A stretch of 14,562 bases of DNA from Pseudoselenomonas ruminantium. Its GTDB lineage: Bacteria > Bacillota > Negativicutes > Selenomonadales > Selenomonadaceae. Positions within the stretch are counted from its first letter, which is position 1; every line of letters starts with the position of its first letter. The translations under genes were made by a program, and so were the position numbers. Where the stretch lies: the NCBI GenBank assembly GCA_002373045.1, contig DFHU01000078.1, forward strand, positions 1-14,562, in the 5' to 3' direction. Below the pieces are notes generated by a model. That model was not told the origin of the DNA and made no database searches. It was given only the letters and a program-made list of their open reading frames with translations. Below are positions 6,757-13,136 of the stretch, one piece after another.

Positions 6757-6776
6757 AGCGCTCAAGGATGAGCGCT
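6757..6776 (-). promoter_or_regulatory. Perfect 8-bp hairpin between the cyclo-ligase and phosphatase genes
   Basis: AGCGCTCA (6757-6764) and TGAGCGCT (6769-6776) form a perfect inverted repeat around a 4-nt loop. No T-tract follows on either strand, so it is not a standard terminator. In the operon mRNA it would fold just upstream of the phosphatase ribosome site and might mark a processing or stability point. Confidence 0.4.
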
Positions 6777-6780
6777 CAGC

Positions 6781-7374
6781 TTACAATAAGCAGTTATATA
6801 TTCCCTGCTCAGTAATAATCTTATGCACAAGCGCATCATGCTCCTCCATCGGAACCGCGCCCACCAGCTGACAGGAAAACGCCAGCGCTATTCGTTTGGC
6901 CTTAGTTGCCCGGACAAGGTATGTATCATAGAAGCCGCCCCCCATACCCAGCCGTTCCCCGCGGGTGTCAAAGGCTATACCGGGAACGATGATTAAATCC
7001 AGCTCCTCCGGCGGGATAATTTCCCCCTTTTCCGGAGCAGGGGTCAGAATGCCATATTCTCCTTCCACCAGACCGTCAAAGTCGGTAAAACTCACCGCCT
7101 CCATCTGCCCTTTCCCCGTAATACGTGGCAGTGCCACCGTTACACCCAGAGAAAGCCATTTTTCCATTAACGGCCTTAGCTGCACTTCATCAGGCAAAGG
7201 AGCATAGCAGAGCACCTTGCGTGGTTCCTTAAAATCCGGCAAAGCGCAGAACACGGTAAGCATACGGTTGCTCGCCCGCTGACGGTAGTTATCCGTCAGG
7301 TTTCGCCGGGCGGCGATGATTTTTGACCGCAAAGCCTTTTTCTCGGCCCGCAGGTCTTTTACAGCCCCGTCCAT
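6781..7374 (-). CDS. 5-formyltetrahydrofolate cyclo-ligase
   Basis: This 197-residue enzyme converts 5-formyl-THF to 5,10-methenyl-THF using ATP, returning stored folate to one-carbon metabolism. Family features are a basic N-terminal helix (KKALRSKI, 12-19), DEVQLRPL (62-69), LIIVPGIAFD (127-136) and the glycine-rich nucleotide-binding motif RLGMGGGFYD (141-150) followed by TYL. The length is typical. The ATG at 7374 lies 2 nt after the yajC stop, so translation is probably coupled. It is related to E. coli YgfA and human MTHFS. Its place among sec genes probably reflects operon history rather than a shared pathway. Confidence 0.93.
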   Translation of the reverse strand: MDGAVKDLRAEKKALRSKIIAARRNLTDNYRQRASNRMLTVFCALPDFKEPRKVLCYAPLPDEVQLRPLMEKWLSLGVTVALPRITGKGQMEAVSFTDFDGLVEGEYGILTPAPEKGEIIPPEELDLIIVPGIAFDTRGERLGMGGGFYDTYLVRATKAKRIALAFSCQLVGAVPMEEHDALVHKIITEQGIYNCLL

Positions 7375-7376
7375 AA

Positions 7377-7664
7377 TCAGGCCTGCTTATCTTGCGTGAT
7401 ATTGGCATTGATGGACGCACGGGAAACTTCAATCACCGTGTTTTCGGCGATTTTCAGCTTAATCACCTTGTCATCAATCCCCGCAATCGTGCCGTAGATA
7501 CCGCCAATGGTCATCACCTTATTGCCCTTTTCCAAGGTATCGAGCATGCTCATGCGGCGTTTCTGCGCCGCCTTCTGCGGGCGATACAACAGAAAATAGA
7601 AAATCGCAATCATCACAAAGATGGGGCCCCAAGTGCCCAAAGCTGTCATGGTTTCCGGAGTCAT
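7377..7664 (-). CDS. yajC: Preprotein translocase accessory subunit YajC
   Basis: A 95-residue single-TM protein. The membrane helix (~11-26, WGPIFVMIAIFYFLLY) is followed by YRPQ (26-29), a basic stretch, and the small cytoplasmic domain with GNKVMTIGGIYGTI (47-60). These are standard YajC features. YajC associates with SecDF-SecYEG. The ATG at 7664 is preferred because AGAGG lies 9 nt upstream; the GTG at 7673 directly abuts that site. The gene sits 24 bp after tgt, the classic tgt-yajC order, although secD follows only after three inserted genes here. Confidence 0.95.
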   Translation of the reverse strand: MTPETMTALGTWGPIFVMIAIFYFLLYRPQKAAQKRRMSMLDTLEKGNKVMTIGGIYGTIAGIDDKVIKLKIAENTVIEVSRASINANITQDKQA

Positions 7665-7688
7665 AATAAACACCTCTTCTTTAGTTTA

Positions 7689-8804
7689 TCAGCGCTTGTA
7701 ATTGGCTAAAAATTCACTGCGGAATTGCGTAAACCGGCCATCAATAATCGCCTGGCGCATTCTGCGCACGAATTCTTCGAGGAAATAGAGATTGTGCAGC
7801 GAGAGCAGACGCAGACCGAAGATTTCCCCGGCGCGTACCAGATGACGGATATAAGCGCGGGTATAACCGTTGCGGCAAGCGTAACAGCCGCAGCCCTCCT
7901 CAATCACATGATGGTCATGGGTGAGGTTGGCATTCTTCATCACGAGTCTGCCCGTCCAGGTCATGGCCATGCCATTGCGCGCCACACGCGTGGGATATAC
8001 GCAGTCGAACATATCAATACCACGCATAACACCTTCCACCAAATGGTCAGGCGTACCCACGCCCATCAGATAGCGCGGCTTATTTTCCGGCAGCAGGGAC
8101 GTGGAATATTCCAGCATCTCATACATGAGTTCCGGCGGCTCACCAACCGACAGACCGCCCACGGCGTAACCGGGGAAGTCCATCTCCACCATCTCTTTGG
8201 CATGCCATTTACGCAAATCCTTGTACATACCGCCCTGCACGATACCAAATAGTCCCTGATTCGGTGCCGTCATCACCTCTTTGCACCGCTTGGCCCAGCG
8301 CAATGTCCTTTCTGTGGACTGTTTTGCATAGTCATGGTCAGCAGGATAGGGCACACATTCATCAAAGGCCATGACGATATCCGAGCCTAAGCACATCTGC
8401 ACCTGCATGGACACTTCCGGCGACAAAAATTTCTTTGAACCATCAAGATGGGAACGGAAAGTTACCCCCTCCTCGGTGATTTTGCGCAAATCACCCAGCG
8501 AGAACACCTGAAACCCGCCGCTGTCGGTGAGAATTGCCCCATCCCAATGCATGAACTTATGCAGGCCGCCGGCTTCCTTCACCAGCTCCATGCCCGGACG
8601 CAGGAACAGATGATAGGTATTGGAGAGAATAATTCCTGCTCCCAAATCCTTCAGCTCATCCGGCGAAACGCCCTTGACCGACGCCTGCGTACCCACGGGC
8701 ATAAAAATCGGCGTCGGGAAACTGCCGTGGGGTGTATGGATAATACCAGCACGAGCACCTGTGGCCTCGTCCTTTTTTACTAATTCATATGTAATTGCAG
8801 CCAA
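7689..8804 (-). CDS. tgt: tRNA-guanine transglycosylase (queuosine biosynthesis)
   Basis: A 371-residue enzyme that exchanges G34 for preQ1 in tRNAs with GUN anticodons (Asp, Asn, His, Tyr). It contains DSGGFQVFSLG (94-104, with the proton-acceptor Asp), FDECVPYP (147-154), GIVQGG (187-192) and FDCVYPTR (266-273, with the nucleophilic Asp). The zinc site is CGCYAC (305-310) plus a His ~27 residues later in LLSLHN. The start is taken as TTG at 8804, seven bases after GGAGG; the frame also reaches a TTG at 8825 upstream of that site, which would be in the leader. It is the first gene of the presumed operon and is read from the promoter at 8850-8879. queA, often next to tgt, is absent, its place taken by the Rpn array. 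Confidence 0.96.
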   Translation of the reverse strand: MAAITYELVKKDEATGARAGIIHTPHGSFPTPIFMPVGTQASVKGVSPDELKDLGAGIILSNTYHLFLRPGMELVKEAGGLHKFMHWDGAILTDSGGFQVFSLGDLRKITEEGVTFRSHLDGSKKFLSPEVSMQVQMCLGSDIVMAFDECVPYPADHDYAKQSTERTLRWAKRCKEVMTAPNQGLFGIVQGGMYKDLRKWHAKEMVEMDFPGYAVGGLSVGEPPELMYEMLEYSTSLLPENKPRYLMGVGTPDHLVEGVMRGIDMFDCVYPTRVARNGMAMTWTGRLVMKNANLTHDHHVIEEGCGCYACRNGYTRAYIRHLVRAGEIFGLRLLSLHNLYFLEEFVRRMRQAIIDGRFTQFRSEFLANYKR

Positions 8805-8813
8805 ACAAAAACC

Positions 8814-8909
8814 TCCAATCTGCAATCTCTACGAACTCACATAACAATTATTTTACCATAAAATAAGAAAGGAATACAAGAAAATTGGCACGAGACTTTG
8901 CCCGTGCCA
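8814..8909. repeat. 96-bp direct repeat, copy 1 (contains the native tgt promoter)
   Basis: The sequence from TCCAATCTGCAATC to CCCGTGCCA is identical at 8814-8909, 10047-10142 and 11357-11452. It starts at the edge of the tgt ribosome site and contains the tgt promoter, plus the left arm and most of the right arm of a 10-bp inverted repeat (AATTGGCACG 8883-8892, CGTGCCAATT 8903-8912). Homology between copies 1 and 2 continues through the whole Rpn unit; copy 3 ends at 11452. Confidence 0.95.
8850..8879 (-). promoter_or_regulatory. Probable promoter of the tgt-sec operon
   Basis: On the minus strand TTGTAT (8874-8879) and TAAAAT (8850-8855) are 18 nt apart, about 45 nt upstream of the tgt start. 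A 10-bp inverted repeat lies just upstream. No other good promoter is seen upstream of tgt, and gene gaps downstream are short. Confidence 0.65.
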
Positions 8910-8929
8910 ATTCAGGGAGCATATATTTG

Positions 8930-8958
8930 CTGAAAATTTTCCCGATTCATGGTATAAT
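8930..8958 (+). promoter_or_regulatory. Promoter of the first rpn gene
   Basis: CTGAAA (8930-8935) and a perfect TATAAT (8953-8958) are separated by 17 nt, with an extended -10 TGG before the TATAAT. AAAGGAG follows at 8973-8979, 9 nt before the ATG at 8989. The same element recurs before the second copy and at the window end. Confidence 0.8.
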
Positions 8959-8988
8959 CCAATTAGATAACCAAAGGAGCATTCACGC

Positions 8989-9939
8989 ATGACATATCCA
9001 AAAAGCCTTTTACGGCAGGCTATCGAAAACGATATAGCCAACAAGAAATACAACCCCATGAACGATATCCTGTTCAAATTCATCTTTGGCAAAGAAGAAC
9101 GCAAGCATGTCACCATTGACTTTCTCAATGCCGTCCTTGATCGTCACGGAGCAAAAGCCATCAAGGACATTCAATTCCAAAACAGCGAGATTGTTCCCCT
9201 CTATGAGGATGACAAACTCACGCGTCTGGATATTTTCTGTGTTACCGAAGACGGCACACAGATTGATGTGGAAATCCAGATTGTGGACAAGAAGAACATG
9301 GAGCGCCGCACGCTCTACTATTGGTCGCAGATGTACCTGATGAATCTTGCCAAGGGTGGAAAGTATCAAAATCTGAAACCGTCCATCACCATCAACATTC
9401 TGCGTTACACCATTTTCCCCGGTGAGCCGGCACACTCCATGTACAGCATCTACAACAAAGAAACCGGCCGCCGCTTGAACGAGGACATGGAGCTGCATTT
9501 TCTCGAAGTCCCCAAATTTCAGAAAAAGCCTGTCAGCGAAATGACCAGTGTTGAACGCTGGCTGGCCTACTTCTCCAACAAATTAGACCTAAAAGAAATG
9601 GAGGAACTGGCTATGAATGAAGCTGCTATTCAGACTGCGCTGGACGCAGCCGCTGTATTTATGCAGAATAAAAAAGAGCGCCTTGACTATCTGAATCGTG
9701 AAATGGCCATCCTTGACTACGAATCCGATAAGAATGCCTGGATTGATGAAGGCAAAGCTGTCGGCAGAGCCGAGGGCAGAGCTGAGGGCAGGGCCGAGGG
9801 AATTGCCGAGGGACGTGTTGAAAGTCTTTTAGACAGTGTACGTTCTCTCATGCATAAGAAAGGCTGGTCTAGCGATGAAGCTATGGATGTCCTTAGCATT
9901 ACGCCCGAAGAACGTGCCATCATTTCAGCTAGATTGTAA
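8989..9939 (+). CDS. Rpn-family recombination-promoting nuclease / PD-(D/E)XK 'transposase', copy 1
   Basis: 316 residues. The N-terminal part (NPMNDILFKFIFGKEERK, 22-39) and the nuclease core, Asp81 in RLDIFCVTEDG then DVEIQ with Glu95 and Gln97, match the Rpn/PDDEXK_2 family, whose E. coli RpnA raises RecA-independent recombination and cuts DNA. A helical middle region (~195-245) follows. Residues ~255-278 carry four-residue repeats of the AEGR type, six 12-bp units in DNA (9751-9822). The end (KKGWSSDEAMDVL) is a small helical region. It has its own promoter, ribosome site and terminator and runs divergently from tgt. Such genes are often annotated as transposases, but no terminal inverted repeats of an insertion sequence are visible. 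Copy 2 differs at few positions. Confidence 0.93.
   Translation: MTYPKSLLRQAIENDIANKKYNPMNDILFKFIFGKEERKHVTIDFLNAVLDRHGAKAIKDIQFQNSEIVPLYEDDKLTRLDIFCVTEDGTQIDVEIQIVDKKNMERRTLYYWSQMYLMNLAKGGKYQNLKPSITINILRYTIFPGEPAHSMYSIYNKETGRRLNEDMELHFLEVPKFQKKPVSEMTSVERWLAYFSNKLDLKEMEELAMNEAAIQTALDAAAVFMQNKKERLDYLNREMAILDYESDKNAWIDEGKAVGRAEGRAEGRAEGIAEGRVESLLDSVRSLMHKKGWSSDEAMDVLSITPEERAIISARL
9751..9822 (+). repeat. Six 12-bp coding repeats in rpn copy 1
   Basis: Six consecutive 12-bp units with the pattern GGCAGAGCCGAG and variants encode G-(K/R/I)-A-(V/E)-type tetrapeptides. Copy 2 has only two units at the matching place (10984-11007). The 48-bp difference fully accounts for the 16-residue length difference between the two proteins. 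Confidence 0.92.
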
Positions 9940-9964
9940 TCAAAATAAAGCTCCCCACAGCACC

Positions 9965-10008
9965 AAAAGACCTCGAAGCCCATATATGATAGGGTTTCGA
10001 GGTCTTTT
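9965..10008 (+). terminator. Terminator after rpn copy 1 (probably bidirectional)
   Basis: Arms 9965-9981 and 9992-10008 form a 17-bp stem (one G-U) with a 10-nt loop. The inner part is GC-rich and the outer part is A/T pairs, giving a T-tract on the plus strand and a shorter one (TTTT) on the minus strand. It ends the rpn transcript and may also stop transcripts from the duplicated tgt promoter. Confidence 0.88.
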
Positions 10009-10046
10009 TATATTTGTTTAATTGTATAAAACAGGCTATGATTTTG

Positions 10047-10142
10047 TCCAATCTGCAATCTCTACGAACTCACATAACAATTATTTTACCATAAAATAAG
10101 AAAGGAATACAAGAAAATTGGCACGAGACTTTGCCCGTGCCA
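10047..10142. repeat. 96-bp direct repeat, copy 2
   Basis: Identical to 8814-8909 at an offset of exactly 1233 bp. It carries a second copy of the tgt promoter on the minus strand (-35 at 10107-10112, -10 at 10083-10088) that now points at the 3' end of rpn copy 1 instead of tgt. Confidence 0.95.
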
Positions 10143-10162
10143 ATTCAGGGAGCATATATTTG

Positions 10163-10191
10163 CTGAAAATTTTTCCGATTCATGGTATAAT
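10163..10191 (+). promoter_or_regulatory. Promoter of the second rpn gene
   Basis: CTGAAA (10163-10168) and TATAAT (10186-10191) with 17-nt spacing, in the same context as copy 1; only one base in the spacer differs (TTTTTCC for TTTTCCC). Confidence 0.8.
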
Positions 10192-10221
10192 CCAATTAGA
10201 TAATCAAAGGAGCATTCACGC

Positions 10222-11124
10222 ATGACATACCCAAAAAGCCTTTTACGACAGGCTATCGAAAACGATATAGCCAACAAGAAATACAACCCCATGAACGATA
10301 TCCTGTTCAAATTCATCTTTGGCAAAGAAGAACGCAAGCATGTCACCATTGACTTTCTCAATGCCGTCCTTGACCGTCACGGAGCAAAAGCCATAAAGGA
10401 CATTCAATTCCAAAACAGCGAGATTGTTCCCCTCTATGAGGATGACAAACTCACTCGTCTGGACATTTTCTGTGTTACCGAAGACGGCACGCAGATTGAT
10501 GTAGAAATCCAGATTGTGGACAAAAAGAACATGGAGCGCCGTACTCTATACTATTGGTCACAGATGTACCTGATGAATCTTGCCAAGGGTGGAAAGTATC
10601 AAAATCTGAAACCGTCCATCACCATCAACATTCTGCGTTACACCATTTTCCCCGGCGAACCGGCTCACTCAATGTACAGCATCTACAACATAGAAACCGG
10701 CCGCCGCTTGAACGAGGACATGGAACTGCATTTCCTCGAAGTCCCCAAATTTCAAAAAAAGCCCGTCAGCGAAATGACCAGTGTTGAACGCTGGCTGGCT
10801 TACTTCTCCAACAAATTAGACACAAAAGAAACGGAGGAACTGGCTATGAATGAAGCTGCTATTCAGACTGCGCTGGACGCAGCCGCTGTATTTATGCAGA
10901 ATAAAAAAGAACGCCTCAACTACCTGAATCGTGAAATGGCCATCCTTGACTACGAATCCGATAAGGATGCCTGGATCGATGAAGGTAAAGCTGAAGGGCG
11001 TATTGAAAGTCTTTTAGATAGCGTACATTCTCTTATGAAGAAAAAGGGCTGGTCTAGCGATGAAGCTATGGATGTCCTTAGCATTACGCCCGAAGAACGT
11101 GCCATCATTTCAGCTAGATTGTAA
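10222..11124 (+). CDS. Rpn-family recombination-promoting nuclease / PD-(D/E)XK 'transposase', copy 2
   Basis: 300 residues, almost the same as copy 1 through the nuclease core (Asp81, Glu95, Gln97 kept). Differences include N to I in YNIETG (KETG in copy 1), DTKETE for DLKEME, LNYLN for LDYLN, HSLMKKKG for RSLMHKKG, and loss of four AEGR-type repeats. Many nucleotide differences are silent, so both copies seem to have stayed under selection or to have been homogenised. Regulatory parts are duplicated too. The frame is complete, so this is a second intact gene rather than a relic. It is separated from its terminator by a 125-bp segment absent from copy 1. Confidence 0.93.
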   Translation: MTYPKSLLRQAIENDIANKKYNPMNDILFKFIFGKEERKHVTIDFLNAVLDRHGAKAIKDIQFQNSEIVPLYEDDKLTRLDIFCVTEDGTQIDVEIQIVDKKNMERRTLYYWSQMYLMNLAKGGKYQNLKPSITINILRYTIFPGEPAHSMYSIYNIETGRRLNEDMELHFLEVPKFQKKPVSEMTSVERWLAYFSNKLDTKETEELAMNEAAIQTALDAAAVFMQNKKERLNYLNREMAILDYESDKDAWIDEGKAEGRIESLLDSVHSLMKKKGWSSDEAMDVLSITPEERAIISARL

Positions 11125-11134
11125 TCAAAATAAA

Positions 11135-11259
11135 ATTTGCGCTCTATTTACCTAACTCGCAAACGAATCTCTTAACACACAAACGATTGATTTTTCGCTT
11201 TGAATCCCCTTAACCATGATGCCCAGCCGCTCCCAAGAGCCAATCACCTGCTTTTGTCC
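11135..11259. other. 125-bp segment present only downstream of rpn copy 2
   Basis: Sequences before (TAATCAAAATAAA) and after (GCTCCCCACAGCAC) are shared with copy 1, where they are directly joined at 9949/9950. The segment has no ORF, terminal inverted repeats or target duplication that I can see. It is an insertion in copy 2 or a deletion from copy 1. With the 48-bp repeat difference it explains why the two units are 1233 and 1310 bp long. Confidence 0.85.
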
Positions 11260-11274
11260 GCTCCCCACAGCACA

Positions 11275-11318
11275 AAAAGACCTCGAAGCCCATATATGAT
11301 AGGGTTTCGAGGTCTTTT
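11275..11318 (+). terminator. Terminator after rpn copy 2
   Basis: Same 17-bp stem as after copy 1, with arms 11275-11291 and 11302-11318. Confidence 0.88.
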
Positions 11319-11356
11319 TATATTTGTTTAATTGTATAAAATAAGCTATGATTTTG

Positions 11357-11452
11357 TCCAATCTGCAATCTCTACGAACTCACATAACAATTATTTTACC
11401 ATAAAATAAGAAAGGAATACAAGAAAATTGGCACGAGACTTTGCCCGTGCCA
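11357..11452. repeat. 96-bp direct repeat, copy 3 (no rpn gene attached)
   Basis: Identical to the other two copies up to CCCGTGCCA, then diverges; the right arm of the inverted repeat is cut after seven bases. It again includes the tgt-type promoter on the minus strand (-35 at 11417-11422, -10 at 11393-11398). It marks the far boundary of the tandem array. Confidence 0.95.
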
Positions 11453-11536
11453 TGTCTACCCTTGAGCATTTCGCCACACACACAAAAAAATCCTGCAAAA
11501 CTAAACCATATAGCAGGCACTACCGCAACACCAACC

Positions 11537-11571
11537 AAAAAACTGCCCGGCAATTTTTCCATCACCGGGCA
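11537..11571 (-). terminator. Terminator downstream of the metallo-beta-lactamase-fold gene
   Basis: On the minus strand TGCCCGG and CCGGGCA (11565-11571 and 11544-11550) form a 7-bp stem with a 14-nt loop, followed by GTTTTTT. It lies 64 bp after the stop at 11635 and also separates that gene from the rpn array. The rest of 11453-11634 shows no gene. Confidence 0.75.
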
Positions 11572-11634
11572 AAACATAGCTGTAAAATTATCTGTGCATT
11601 TACTGCACCGAACCGGCGCACCATTTGCCTCTCC

Positions 11635-12333
11635 TCAATCTAGTTTAATGACAGTTCCCGTAGAAACTCTCCCCGGTACATTTGCGCCGGAACAGTGGCA
11701 AAGATTGAACTCACGGACACCGAGCTGCTTCAGTTCATTCAGCGTCCTGTTCATGCGTTCCTGCCCTTCGCCGCTCAAATGAATGCCACCAATGATGCGC
11801 CGAACCGGAAGCCCCGTCCGCTCTTTCACTGTAGCGGTAATGTTCAATATGCCCTGATGGGAACAGCCCACCACTAAGGCAATTCCGTCATCTGCTTTGA
11901 GCAGCAAGCATATTTCATCGTCAAAGCAATCCGGCTCTTTAGCACTGCCGCGCACGAATTTTGACGGGATACGTTCAAAGGAATAATGTCTGTCAAAATT
12001 TGTGAACAGCTGTGCGTAATCATCGAGTTGCAAGTTATCTTTGCATTCGCGTTCTTCCACTTTCCATGCCACTAAGTCCGACTTTGTAAATCCACAGCCC
12101 TTGGGAAGATATTGATTGTTTTCCTTGTCGTAGGAAAATTTTTCCTGCCAAAAGTTTCTGCCGATATATACGGCTTTAGGATGGCAATATTTCAGCAAGG
12201 AAGGAAATCCTCCGGCATGGTCGTAATGCGAATGGCTCAGAACAACAAGATCTACGGAAGATAAGTCCATGGAGAGTTTATCGGCATTTTCCCACGCAAC
12301 ACCTGTATGACCGCAGTCAAAGATGATAATCAT
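11635..12333 (-). CDS. Metallo-beta-lactamase-fold hydrolase, N-terminally short
   Basis: 232 residues. SHSHYDHAGG (33-42) is the HxHxDH metal site, GCSHQGILN (~155-163) supplies another His, and GGIHLSG (~183-189) the last metal-binding His. The arrangement resembles the 'MBL fold metallo-hydrolase' group related to 7,8-dihydropterin synthase and AttM-like proteins; the substrate is unknown. Homologues usually start with about 40 residues (a strand pair before 'k-i-LFDtG'); here the protein begins directly at IIIFDCG. In frame upstream there is a TAG 24 bp before the ATG, and only a weak ribosome site (GGAAA), so the original start seems lost. It may be a truncated, possibly inactive gene. 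It follows the acetyltransferase gene by 37 bp. Confidence 0.82.
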   Translation of the reverse strand: MIIIFDCGHTGVAWENADKLSMDLSSVDLVVLSHSHYDHAGGFPSLLKYCHPKAVYIGRNFWQEKFSYDKENNQYLPKGCGFTKSDLVAWKVEERECKDNLQLDDYAQLFTNFDRHYSFERIPSKFVRGSAKEPDCFDDEICLLLKADDGIALVVGCSHQGILNITATVKERTGLPVRRIIGGIHLSGEGQERMNRTLNELKQLGVREFNLCHCSGANVPGRVSTGTVIKLD

Positions 12334-12370
12334 CGCCCATCGTTTCCATCTACAATTCTACTGCGCCCCA

Positions 12371-12940
12371 TCATTCAAAAACATCATTTTCCAAATCACG
12401 GACTTTTTTTGCCGGTACTCCAGCCACCAATGAATTATCCGGCACATCTTTAGTGACGACAGCCCCCGCTGCAATGACCACGTTATTCCCGATTGTAAGC
12501 CCCGGCATAATCGTCACATTGCCGCCAATCCATACATCATTGCCAATATGAATAGGCTTTGCTATGGCACAATGCGCACGGCGTTTTACTGGGGACAATG
12601 GATGCCCCACCGTGGCAATAAGCGTATGTGGTCCTATCATCACATTATCTCCGATTCGTACTTCTCTATTGTCGAGAATGGTCACATTATAATTGGCAAA
12701 GAAATTGTCCCCGACATGAATGTTTCCCCCATTGTCGCAATGAAAGGTGGGAAGAACCACCGGGCTTTTTCCCGCACTTCCGAAAAGTTCCCGAATTGCA
12801 GCCTCCCTTGCCGCCGTTTCTGTCATGTCTATGCCATTGAGCTTCTGGCACCCCTTTACAGCACGGAACTTTCGTCCGCGCACTTCCGGCTCCGTGAAAT
12901 CGTATTCAAGCCCCGCATCCAGTTTTTCCGCTTCTGTCAC
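12371..12940 (-). CDS. Maltose/galactoside-type sugar O-acetyltransferase
   Basis: 189 residues from GTG at 12940, which lies 7 nt after AGGAGG; the frame extends to an ATG at 12997, but family members start at the 'TEAEKLDAGLEYDF' segment. The N-terminal Mac domain (1-55) is followed by a left-handed beta-helix of hexapeptide repeats (NVTILD, REVRIGDNVMIGP, IHIGNDVWIGGNVTIMPG, LTIGNNVVIAAGAVV). The catalytic His is in VGHPL (His113). It ends with the usual DVPDNSLVAGVPAKKVR cap. The family transfers acetyl from acetyl-CoA to sugars such as maltose, glucose or beta-galactosides; the actual acceptor is unknown. Length and motifs are complete. Confidence 0.93.
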   Translation of the reverse strand: MTEAEKLDAGLEYDFTEPEVRGRKFRAVKGCQKLNGIDMTETAAREAAIRELFGSAGKSPVVLPTFHCDNGGNIHVGDNFFANYNVTILDNREVRIGDNVMIGPHTLIATVGHPLSPVKRRAHCAIAKPIHIGNDVWIGGNVTIMPGLTIGNNVVIAAGAVVTKDVPDNSLVAGVPAKKVRDLENDVFE

Positions 12941-13004
12941 AAAAATCCCTCCTAATCCATCGATTCCAGTAAAAACGTATCGAGCAAAAACCTTCATCTC
13001 TCCT

Positions 13005-13066
13005 TTCGCTCATAGAGAAGATACGGTTTGCTTTTTTCGATAAATGATTCTAGAACAATGAGCGAA
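13005..13066 (-). promoter_or_regulatory. Separated 9-bp inverted repeat upstream of the acetyltransferase gene
   Basis: TTCGCTCAT (13005-13013) and ATGAGCGAA (13058-13066) are perfect inverse copies 44 bp apart, within the probable leader. The inner arm directly abuts the AAAGGAG at ~13000-13006. It could be an operator pair or a long-range RNA stem; chance is possible. Confidence 0.3.
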
Positions 13067-13136
13067 TATAAGGATTGCGGCTGCGTGCATCGCCGCCCTT
13101 ATGCCCCTGCAGTATTTATTTCTGTCCGTCATTATC

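Noticed and set aside
8883..8912. Intrinsic terminator from the AATTGGCACG / CGTGCCAATT inverted repeat
   Set aside because: Good 10-bp stem, but only a very short T run follows on the minus strand and none on the plus strand.
9010..9498. 162-codon minus-strand ORF opposite rpn copy 1, and similar antisense frames
   Set aside because: Antisense shadow of a clear Rpn coding region; no promoter or ribosome site for it.
8989..11124. Classical insertion sequences around the rpn genes
   Set aside because: No terminal inverted repeats or short target duplications; the repeats are long, direct and contain a host promoter.
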